A stretch of 42,330 nucleotides of DNA. It comes from Zygnema cylindricum (lineage: Eukaryota > Streptophyta > Zygnematophyceae > Zygnematales > Zygnemataceae). Each line of letters starts with the position of its first letter. The first letter of the stretch is position 1. The notes under the pieces are model-generated. The model was not told where the DNA came from, searched no databases, and saw only the letters and a program-made list of their open reading frames with translations. Where the stretch lies: assembly GCA_037447655.1 (NCBI GenBank), contig JBBHKE010002267.1:1-42330 (forward strand), read 5' to 3'. The translations under genes were made by a program, and so were the position numbers. Positions 32,168 through 41,801 of the stretch are shown piece after piece.

Positions 32168-35100
32168 ATGTCCCCTTCTTCTTCCCCTTCCCCTTTCCCT
32201 TCCCCTTCCCACCTTCCCTTCCCCTCCCTCTCCCTCCCTCTCTCCCTCCCTCTCTCCCTCCCCCTCTCCCTCCCCCTCTCCCTCCTCTTCTCCCTCCTCC
32301 TCCTCTCCCTCCCCCTCCCCTCCCTCCAGCAGCAGTGCAGCGCCACCGCGAAGTGCGGCGGCGGCCTCTGCTGCAGTCCGTACGGATGGTGCGGGTCCAC
32401 GTCAGCATACTGCGGCAAGGGCTGCCAATCGCAATGCGGCTGCGGCACCGGACCGAACTGCGGAGCGCTGTGCTGCAGCCAGTACGGCTACTGCGGATCT
32501 TCCGCCGCATATTGCGGAGCCGGATGTAACGCAACCGGAGGAACATGTCCGGGAACTACTCTTCCTTCTCCTCCTCCTCCTTCTCCTCCTTTGAAAGCTT
32601 CTCCTCCTCTCCCTTCTCCCCCTTTGAAAGCTTCTCCTCGTCCCCCTTCTCCCCCTTTGAAAGCTTCTCCTCCTATCCCTTCTCCCCCTTTGAAAGCTTC
32701 TCCTCGTCCCCCTTCTCCTCCTTTGAAAGCTTCTCCTCGTCCCCCTTCTCCTCCTTTGAAAGCTTCTCCTCCTCTCCCTTCTCCCCCTTTGAAAGCTTCT
32801 CCTCGTCCCCCTTCTCCCCCTTTGAAAGCTTCTCCTCCTCTCCCTTCTCCCCCTTTGAAAGCTTCTCCTCGTCCCCCTTCTCCTCCTTTGAAAGCTTCTC
32901 CTCCTCTCCCTTCTCCCCCTTTGAAAGCTTCTTCTCCTCCTCTAAAATCTCCTCCTCCTCATTCTCCGACCCTTTTGAAATCCCCGCCTCCTTCCTCGAC
33001 TCTCTCTCCTCCTCCTCCTTCCCCACCCAGAAATCCTCCTCCCCTCTCTCCTCCTCCCCCTCGGGTGTCTTCTCCTCCTCCTCCCTCCACCTCCTCCTCC
33101 CTATGCGGTACCGGCCCCAATTGTGGCTCTCTCTGCTGCAGCCAATGGGGGTACTGTGGCAGTACGGATCCGTACTGTGGAACTGGATGCAACCCCTTAG
33201 GAGGCACCTGTCCCTCTTCCTCTCCCTCTCCTCCTCCCTCTCCCAGATTCCCACCTCCCAAATCCTCCCCTCCTCCTCCTTCCCCTCCGAAATCCCCTCC
33301 CTCCCCTCCTTCCCTCTCCCCTCCTCCCCCTCCCTTCACCCCTCCCTCTTCCCCTCTCTCCGGAAAGATGGTGGCATATTGGGGACAAAATGGGAACGAA
33401 GGGACTCTCCTGTCTGCGTGTCAGAGTGGGAGGTATGACGTCATCAATTTGGCGTTTCTGAATGTGTGGGGCTCCGGGAGAACACCCACTCTAAATTTAG
33501 CGGGGCACTGCGACCCCGGAAGTGGAGGGTGCAAGGCGATGGCCTCGGAAATACAGTCCTGCCAGAATTTGGGAAGAAAGGTAAGGTTTTGGGTGCTCTC
33601 TCTCTCCCTCTCCCTCTCCCTCTCCCTCTCCCTCTCCCTCTCCCTCTCCCTCTCCCTCTCCCTCTCCCTCTCCCTCTCCCTCTCCCTCTCCCTCTCCCTC
33701 TCCTTCTTCCTCCCCCTCTCCCTCTCCCTCTCTTTCTCCCTCTCCCTCCCTCCCTCCCTCCCTCCCTCCCTCTCTTCCCCTTACCTCACTCTCTCGCTCT
33801 CTTTCTCTCTTTCTTGCTTAGGTGTTAATTTCCCTGGGCGGAGCTGTTGGCCCCTACGGCTTCTCCCTCTCCCTCTCCCTCTCCCCTCTCCCTCTCCCTC
33901 TCCCTCTCCTCTCCCTCTCCCTCTCCCTCTCCCTCTCCCTCTCCCTCTCCCTCTCCCTCTCCCCTCTCCCTCTCCCTCTCCCTCTCCCTCTCCCTCTCCC
34001 TCTCCCTCTCCCTCTCCCTCTCCCTCTCCCTCTCCCTCTCCCTCTCCCTCTCCCTCTCCCTCTCCCTCTCCCTCTCCCTCTCCCTCTCCCTCTCCCTCTC
34101 CCTCTCCCTCCTCCCGCTCCCGCTCCCTCTCCCTCTCCCGCTCCCGCTCCCTCTCCCTCTCTTCTCCCTCTCCCTCTCCCTCTCCCTCTCCCTCTCCCTC
34201 TCCCTCTCCCTCTCCCTTTCCCCCTCTCTCCCTCTCCCTCTCCCTCTGCCTCTCCCTCTCCCTTCCTCCCTCCCTCTCTTCCACTCACTTCACTCTCTCC
34301 CTCTCTCTTTCTTGCTTAGGTGTTAATTTCCCTGGGCGGAGCTGTTGGCCCCTACGGCTTCTCCAGCGATTCCGATGGTCAATCTTTTGCCACATACATG
34401 TGGAACACATACCTCGGAGGATCTTTGTCGTCTTCTTCCCGCCCTCTTGGAGCGACGCCATTGGACGGCATCGATCTCGATCTCGAGTCCGGAGTCTCCA
34501 CTGGGCAAGTTGCCTTTATAAAGGCTATTCGAACTTTGATGAATGGGGGAACTAAAAGATATTTTATAACAGCCGCCCCTCAATGCCCTTTTCCGGACCA
34601 ATGGCATGGGCCTTCTCCGGGAACTGTTTTGGGCGATACTCCACAGTCTTTTGACTACGTTTGGGTTCAGTTTTACAACAATTATTGTGGATATATTGGC
34701 TCATCTTCGGCAGCTTTGTTAACGGTAAGCAATCCTGTTGAAATTGGATCGGTTCTCGTTTTCTTGGTTTGGGTTAGTTTATACACCCCTTTTTTGCCTA
34801 TTTCACTTGTCTTCAAGTCGTCCCATTTAAATTAAAAAATTTGTAATTATTTACCAACACTCCAATTAAAGTAACTGCTTCAAGAAATAATGTGGATTAG
34901 ATGTTAAGAGTGGCCAGGAAGCTGTTTTTTGTGAGATTTTTTTGTTTTTTTAGGAAATTCCCTCCTTACGAATCTGTAGCTTTACTAATGAACATTATTT
35001 GACCAACACTATGTTTTAAGCTCTACGATCGTTCAGCTACAGTATTATGTAAGTCACATGCTTAAGAATTATGAGAACCAAAATACATTACTTATAACAG

Positions 35101-36035
35101 TCTTACTCTGCGTCAAACAATGTGACCCTTAGACCACATGCTTGAAGACATAATTTTTATATTCATGTGATAGAAAACAATGGCATTTTGATTTCCAAAA
35201 TTTGTTAATTTGAGTGGTCCACAGCTAGGATAGCTTCATGAAAATTTGTAAGAGGCTGAAACCTCACTTGTAAGAAAACCAGAGTTCTCACTCAAAATAT
35301 GGTGACAGATGTGTGTATTGAAAAGGAAAAGGTAAGATCAAACGAACTACGTCAAATTGCTGTTAATCTTGTATGAGATTTTTGAGCTCAAAAGTAGGAA
35401 ATGAGAAATGGGAAAAGTAGGTGCCATGTGTTTTGACATTTAAGTTGTTTTTTTTACAAATCACTTAAATTTATCAATTTTCTGGTTTTCTCCCTATTTG
35501 GACTGTAGCTAGGTATTGGATCCTAAGCAAAGAGTTTTATGTACAGTCAACTGTCTGAATGTACATAGGGAAAGAAAAAAAACTCATTGAAGGAAAAAGC
35601 CAGATTTGAGGAATATTTAATGCTAAAAAAAGACCTCTATTCCTCTAGTTGATTTATGAAAATCCTTTGGAAACCGGGTGATTATAACCGCTTTCATCAC
35701 TCTACCGTGGAACTTACAGAAAAATCTTGTTCTCACTGTTGTCATTTATTCCCCATCCTTTTTTTTTCTGGATTTCCCTTCTCCAGAGCTGGATTCAATG
35801 GTCCACGTGGATGGCTCAAAACGCTTCAAATTGCAAACTTGTTCTCGGACTTCCGGCGTCTTCTACTGCCGCGGGAAGTGGGTTTATACCCCAAAACACG
35901 CTTATTTCAACTATTTTACCGGCATTGAAAGCGTACTCTAACTACGGAGGTGTTATGTTATGGGACGTTTACAACGATATCAACAATAATGTGAACGGAT
36001 TTCCATACAGTTATGCTGTAAAAAATGCGCTTTAA
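32168..36035 (+). CDS. Secreted class III chitinase (GH18) with three hevein-type chitin-binding domains
   Basis: Exons are 32168-33580, 34320-34724 and 35787-36035, all in phase 0, giving about 688 residues. Donors are GTAAGG and GTAAGC; acceptors are TTAG and CCAG. A Leu/Ser/Pro-rich signal peptide (residues 1 to about 53) is followed by hevein (CBM18) domains at 57-90 and 92-127, an 11-fold PPLKASP linker, a third hevein domain at 313-348, more proline-rich linker, and the GH18 domain from about 400. Each hevein domain has its eight cysteines. The GH18 domain has the class III start [11 protein letters not shown] and the catalytic DGIDLDLE (D520, D523, D525, E527), with QFYNN further on. 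It should hydrolyse chitin outside the cell, probably in defence. The ATG context is ACCATGT. Ordinary angiosperm class III chitinases lack hevein domains. Confidence 0.88.
32215..32326 (+). repeat. CTCCCT-type microsatellite that encodes the signal peptide core
   Basis: The run of CTC, CCT and TCC codons gives alternating Leu, Ser and Pro that make up the hydrophobic core of the predicted signal peptide, ending just before QQQC. Confidence 0.75.
32578..32940 (+). repeat. 33 bp coding minisatellite, eleven units (proline-rich linker)
   Basis: Eleven copies of a 33 bp unit each contain CCTTTGAAAGCTTCT and encode PSPPLKASP plus PL, RP or PI. Two main unit types (Leu and Arg versions) largely alternate, which suggests growth by larger blocks. 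Confidence 0.92.
33581..34319 (+). other. Intron 1 of the chitinase gene, mostly (CTCTCC)n
   Basis: The donor is GTAAGG at 33581. The true acceptor is TTAG at 34316-34319. Two long CTCTCC-type microsatellite blocks (33597-33770 and 33864-34260) fill nearly all of it. They are separated by a copy of the acceptor region and the exon 2 start. The open frames across it are repeat artefacts. Confidence 0.85.
33802..33864 (+). repeat. Duplicate of the intron 1 acceptor plus the first 43 bases of exon 2
   Basis: From TTTCTTGCTTAG through the exon bases ending GGCTTCTCC, this copy is identical to 34308-34362. It then turns into microsatellite, whereas the real exon goes on with AGCGATTCC. Weaker similarity extends left into the pyrimidine tract. 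Splicing here would read about 165 codons of Leu/Ser/Pro and stop at the TAG (34317-34319) that forms the real acceptor. Confidence 0.93.
34725..35786 (+). other. Intron 2 of the chitinase gene
   Basis: The donor is GTAAGC at 34725 and the acceptor TCTCCAG ends at 35786. It is AT-rich, with no further gene or repeat noticed. Confidence 0.85.
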
Positions 36036-38744
36036 TTAATTTTTAAATATATATATTTTATAAGAAGGGACAACATGCACCCTAAATTTTGATTTATCGT
36101 AGTTAAATTTTTTGTTATAATTTTTTTTTGCTTGTTCTTTTTGTGCTAGATTGTAAACTATGAATCTCTGAACGAGAAAATTTTGCTTTGCTGGTTAGTT
36201 TTAGAACAATTAAGGGTTTTTTAGGTATTTTTTAATAAGTCGGTTGTATGGCATGACAATTTTTGAATATTTTTACGGATTATTAACATAACCACTTATG
36301 TGAGTTTTACGTCTATGACTATATATGCCCGAGTAATATCTTGCAAGATTTTCATATTGTTTGAATCAATTAAAAAGTTAATACTCATAGAGTGATTTTT
36401 TTTAGGTGATTTTTCAGGACCATACGATAAAAAAAGCGAAAATGAAAACTATTGTATTCTGTTTTAGTGTTATACTTAAAGTCTATTATGTTTATTGGAA
36501 AACTACAAATATAGATTTCTGGCAATTCTTTTTTATTATGCATTTAAGGCATTGTTTTTTTTTTTTCTATGGATGAAGTTCGAAGCGTCATTCTTTACCT
36601 CCCGCATGATTAAGGGTGGACCAGACACATTAATTAATATATAAAATAAACATATAAACATATAAATTATTATTATTACTATTATTATTATTATGTATAT
36701 ATAGTAAATAAGTATACCTATAATCGTCTAGAACTACCATGCCTATTGCTATTAGGGTTAATCACTCTGATTTGAGTGAATGTTTTTTTGGACCAAATTC
36801 AATTACATTATTAAATTAAAAAACATTTTATCAAACATTTATATTAAACATTGTTATTGAACATTGTTAGCATCATTGACATTATATTAAATTAGTGTCA
36901 AACAATACTTAATTATTTAATTAAGTGGCTTGTAACGAGCCTTGTTGCAAAACATTATTTAATATTGGTGATTTTAATGGAGTGTTCAAACATAATTCAC
37001 TAACCCTGATGGTGATGGGTTTTTTTTATTATGCTATCCAGGAACATATAATGTGTTACAGTAGTTTTATGTACAATTTCTACTTTTACTTTTACTAGAT
37101 GGTATACTATCACGTTGTCTTAATTACAACATTGTATTTTAACGTTTTGCTTTGTTATATAGTATAATTTTTTGAACTCGTGTGGAGAAGTTATATGTCA
37201 TTGTCTCTTGTCATATGACTATTTAACTTTTTTTGTTTTTTTTTTTTTAACTTTAAAATACTCGTGGAATATAACGTAACCTCATAAAATGTTTTTTGCA
37301 CATTAACACTATGCTTTAATCCCAACCAGGATATATTTAACATTCTGTCGTCTGTCAATATTATCTTTTGAACAATAAATGAAAAGATACTGCAATGAAT
37401 CTTCTCAAACCGAAATGACACAATATCTACAATATTTAGTGTGGATTTGGCACAGAGTTACGGTACGAAGCATCATCATCACATCTACAAGAAAAATTCC
37501 TAAAAAGAAAAAAAAGATAAAGCAACAATAATCTACAAACTTCACCTTAAACCGATTTTACGTTACTGTCAGAATCGATGTTTCAATGTGGAAATCTGAT
37601 CCCTTTCACATTCAAAAGGCTCTAAGAAGCCCTGAAAAACCCTAAAAGCCCTAAAAAACAACTCTAAAACAATTGAAAACACTTCACTTTGTTACCCCAT
37701 ATAATAAACGTAGTGTACACAAAATACTTATATGGTACCCTTACTAAACGGGGCAGCAATCAATAGCGTTTCCAATTGTTTTCGCACATTTAACCAATAT
37801 TCACATCTGCAAAAAACATACATAATGTTTTCATGTCCACGGAAACCGTACTTATGAGTTTAACATAATAGGAATAGTTAGCTTTTTAAGTTCGAAATGT
37901 TGCAATTATTTTATTGAACCCGTGAACAGATTCACAATTAATATTAAGTTGCGAGTATTTCCTTAAAACCCGTAAATTTGGTATTTTTATTTATACCCGT
38001 AAATTTGTTATTTTATCTACTTGTGAATAATTAATATTATTATCGCGTAATCATTAAAACATCAACATCATAATCATCCTTTAAAAACTTTGCAATTGTT
38101 GGAGTTCAAAAAAAAAAAAGAAATGAAAAAGAAAAAGAATTTCAACTTTCCAAAATTAAAATAGCCGAGAATATTTAACAACGCTCAGATGCTATAGATG
38201 ACATCATCAATACTGTCATCATCATCTATAAACTTCAAAAAAGACAGAGAAAAGAAAGAAAGAAAAAAGATATTTAAAGGAACCACTTTCACCACATGCC
38301 CTATCCGCCAAAAAAAGTGAGTAACAACAAATTTACTAATTCATAAAATTAGTTTGAAGATTTACTCCCTACAATTAAACGACATGTTCTAAAAATTCTA
38401 CGATTAATTTCTTATAAAGTCGTGGAAACAATAAAGCTTCTAAACATTTAAACATTAAACATCAAAAGAATAAAAGAAATACGAAATCTTATTCCTAAAC
38501 TAACCTCGAAAAATAGCGTGTAATTACAAATTCTAACAATTTCATATTTACAGGTTTACAAAAGTATTTTTACTACTCAATTTTACCTTTGAAAAAATCC
38601 TTATTGAAGTTTCTAACCTAAAAGACTAAACTTAAATTCATCCGTTCTTATTTCTTTTGTATACAAAAATTACAATTGCATACAACAAATACCATAACAA
38701 TCTTGGTCAAAAAAAAAGGAAGAGAAAAAAGATTAAAAAAAAAA
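36036..38744. other. AT-rich region between two convergent genes
   Basis: It holds the 3' ends of the chitinase gene and of the nitrilase-like gene. An ATT/TTA microsatellite lies at about 36667-36695. There are many T and A runs and no coding signal. No single poly(A) signal stands out. Confidence 0.6.
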
Positions 38745-41700
38745 CTAATCTCGAGTTGAAATCGGTACCTCCACATCTTCGTCGCTTTGAAAAAACCCTT
38801 TAAAATTAAATGGGGCTGGAAATTGAGAAAATAATGATTCGCCAAAGGGTCTTCTCGCCGGTAAAGGTGTTTCTTCGACTTCTTGAACCCCCGAGAGTCG
38901 TATCGGCTCCCTAAAGACATTAACATCGTGATCTCTAGGTATTTGATTGAAATTATTACTATTATTGTTGCGATTACTGTTGTTATTACTATAAGTGAAA
39001 TTGTTATTGTTATTGTTGTTATTATTGTTGTTATTGTTGTTGTTGTTATTAATGTTATTACTGAAAGTACTATTGATATTGTTAGGGTTGTTGTTAACAT
39101 TATTGTTATAACTGTAACGGTTCACATGTGAACCGGGTTCCGTTGGTTCCCCAAAATCGACCAATGCCGGACCGACGAAAAAAGCTCGTAATTTTCGAGA
39201 CTTTAACCATCTCATTTTAAAAGGACCCAAACTTAAAATGACGTAAAATAACGATAAAACAAAAACAATATCACCGAAAAGAAAACCAAATTTTGGGTAA
39301 AAAGCCCAAGTTTTTGGCATTAGCGTAAAGGACAAAGGGACAGTGTCGTTTGAGGAAGTTTCTCTGCAATTTCATTAGAAAGAAAAGAAAAAAAATTAAG
39401 ATTAAAAAAATAAAAGACAAAACAAAATACATTTACAAGAGTTCGAAAAAAAAGACAAATATATGAAGGCGGAAGGTAAGCCTATCCTTAAGAAACGGAA
39501 GAGAGTGAATCCGTTGACCCAAAAAACAAAAAATGAAAAAAACCAAAAAAAAAACATTATAAAACAAAGAAAAACTAAACAAAAAAATACTAAACAAAAA
39601 ACAAAAAAAAAAACCTAAAAGAAAAAACGTTTATCCTTACCTCCACATTTGAAACCTAAAGTTGGGCTCCACCACTCCCATTACTCCCTCAGAAACGCAA
39701 CGGAAAAGAGTGAATCCGTTTTCAACGGAACGGATCCCTCGACTTTCCATGTACATTGGTCCCGTTAGACCCCAATCTCGACTCGATTCCAGTAAAATAT
39801 CCACTCTGTTGGAAAGAAATTAAAGAAAAGACATTAATTAGGGATTTTCCTCTAGGAAAAACTGTGAAAAGGGCTTTAAATGACCAAAATGACCTCTAAA
39901 GGCCAAGAAAAGACCCACTCGCAACACGATTCGAGCAAAATATCCACTCTGTTGGAAATAAATTGAAGTAAACCACAAAAGAAAGGCAGTAAATGTGAAG
40001 AATTTATTAAAAAAGGCGTAAAAGTCAGCAGAAAATTTTAAAAAACTGCTTTAAAAACCACTAAAGTTGACCTAAACTGAACCTAAAAAGGACAAAACGA
40101 CCCATTCTCGGCTCGATTCCAGCAAAACATCCACTCTATTGGGACAAGGAAAAACATTAAGAAGCTGTCACCTAAAAGAGGGGTGGATAAGGGCTTAAAA
40201 ATGAGCAAAAACATTGGCCCGGGAAAACCCTAAAATTGACCTGTAAATGACCTAAAAAGGTCAGAAAACGACAAAACTCTTGACTCGAATTCTCTCTCTT
40301 CCCCTCCATTGAAATTCTGGAATTCACTATCCATGCCGGGTGTGACACCCATCCCTCTTCCCTCCCTCCCTCCCTCCCTCCCTTCCTCCATCCCCCCATC
40401 CCTCCCTATCTATCTATATATACGTCTATATTCTCCAATGCTAAATAAGACAGGTCAGGACCATCAACTGCATAAAAACAAACAAAAAACAGAAAAAAAT
40501 ACTGGTGTATTAGAATACAAAAGAGTCAAAAGGAAAAAAGGAAAAAGAAAAAAAGATAAAAAAAGAGAAGCTTACCCTTGGTTCCCAGCCTGTCGAATAA
40601 AATGGGGAAAATCCATATCGGTTCCAATCGCCACCCCCATTTTCCCAAAAGGGGTATTCTCCACTATTTGCAACACACCCTCCCCTTTTGTGACATTTGT
40701 CTCCATATTCCATGTTAAATGCGACTTCGAATAATTAATCGCAATTTTTCCAAACGGGTCCAAAACCAACGCTTTATTCAAACTCGAAAAAATTTCGCCT
40801 TTCCTTGTCCGATTCAACACTTTTTTGTACGTTATCATTAAATAGACATCGATCTTTTCCCCATTTGCACCCAAACTTTTCCCACGAAAACTGTCTTTTA
40901 TTCCATTTTTTGACGAGGTTTCTCTTAAATTTTCTGTTAGGTCTTTCTTCAAGTTTTCTGTCGACTTTTCCGTTAAGTTTTCAGTTGAAGTTTCCGTTAA
41001 CTTTCCGGTTAAGTTTTCCATCAGTTCTCTCTCTCTACCATCTCCTTTTAAAATGTGAGAAGACTCTTCCGAGAATCTCCCAACCTTTCCATCTTTCCCT
41101 CCCTCCTCTACCCCTCCATCTTCTCTTTTCCATCCCTCTCCCTTCCGCCTCCCTACCATCCCACTCTCTCCTCCCCCTCCCTCGTCTTCTTGTCCCCCTC
41201 CCTTTCCCACCTCTCTCCCTCCTACCTCTTTCCCTCTCTCCCAAACCCCTCTCTTCCTCCTCTCCTCCCTCCCTCTCGCTAACATCCCTCTCACTCTCTC
41301 CAACAACTCTCTCTCTCCCTCCTCCCCTTCCACTATCGCGGCCTCCTCCGACCACACTATCAACTCGTCTCCCTCTCTCACTCTCTCCTCCGTTCTCTGT
41401 AACAGATTCTCGAATCCCGTTCCGTTTTCCCAATTCCCTACCACACAAGCCGCCGAAACGACGGTTTTTTCGGTCAGCCCGGAACTTTCGTCCCACCTGT
41501 ACAAACTGCCCGAAAAGTACGCTTCTCGGGCAGATCCCAAAAGAATCGTCGCAAAAAAAAGTGCCAAACAGGCTTTAATGTGACTTATATACGGTACATT
41601 TTCGTCCCAAAATCGAAATTCGAGGACCGAGTTGTCGACATTTTGTTTTTCTTTTCGATAAATTTCGTCGTGGACGATCGAAACTGTCCACGCCATAAAA

Positions 41701-41801
41701 AACAAAATGCCATCCAATCCGAAGAATACAGCTGTCAGAAGAATAGGACGAAGCGGAGAGAGGGAGACCGCGGGGTTGCCGAGAGTACCGAAAGGAGAAA
41801 T
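38745..41801 (-). CDS. Membrane protein with a nitrilase-superfamily domain, apolipoprotein N-acyltransferase-like (5' end outside)
   Basis: Visible exons on the minus strand are 41801-40576, 39805-39641 and 39363-38745 (stop TAG). Phases agree at both junctions, and the splice sites are CCCCAG, GTAAGC, CAACAG, GTAAGG and TTGCAG. Two membrane segments open the first exon (ILLTAVFFGLDGILFFMAW; ACLALFFATILLG). The nitrilase-type domain has the Glu motif ELIVWSEEA and the Lys motif NYSKSHL. Where the catalytic Cys is expected it reads AIGTDMDFP, so Gly replaces Cys. Exon 2 gives VDILLESSRDWG and RSVENGFTLFR. Exon 3 has a last membrane segment, then a cytosol-type tail with a poly-Asn tract. A charged insert of about 140 residues splits the domain after the Glu motif. 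Lnt acylates lipoproteins in bacteria. Without Cys this protein is probably not an active acyltransferase. Upstream exons are not seen. Confidence 0.75.
38998..39070 (-). repeat. AAT/AAC microsatellite encoding a poly-Asn tract
   Basis: The minus strand reads a long run of AAT and AAC codons (17 Asn in a row, with more Asn-rich sequence on each side) in the C-terminal tail of the nitrilase-like protein. Confidence 0.9.
39755..40297 (-). repeat. Repeated acceptor plus exon-start units in the nitrilase-like gene
   Basis: On the minus strand the acceptor and the next bases (CCAAYAG then AGTGGATRTTTTRCT) occur at exon starts 40135, 39948 and 39805. Similarity extends about 40-45 bases into the exon. 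A fourth, more degraded copy without the acceptor lies at about 40246-40297. Only the copy at 39805 leads into the full exon; the other two reach a stop within about 25 codons. Spacing is 187 and 143 bp, and the intron sequence after each copy is also similar. Confidence 0.88.
40919..41030 (-). repeat. Coding minisatellite (ENLTEKST-type) in the nitrilase-like protein
   Basis: The minus strand encodes repeated TENL, TEKS and TETS blocks of about 12 or 24 bases inside the charged insert. Confidence 0.7.

Noticed and set aside
31878-32594. Plus-strand frame of 238 codons upstream of and overlapping the chitinase start
   Set aside because: It is Ser/Pro-rich because it reads the same pyrimidine repeat in another frame, has no domain, and overlaps the hevein exon out of frame.
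32545-33438. Plus-strand frame rich in SPFESFSS repeats
   Set aside because: It is a shadow of the 33 bp linker array in another frame. The frame with three eight-cysteine domains is the real one.
33781-34326. Several open frames of Leu/Ser/Pro or Arg/Gly/Glu on both strands
   Set aside because: They are translations of the intron 1 microsatellite and have no independent support.
40805-41578. Plus-strand frame of 257 codons, Ser/Leu/Pro-rich
   Set aside because: It lies antisense to the nitrilase-like exon, whose motifs and splice phases support the minus strand.
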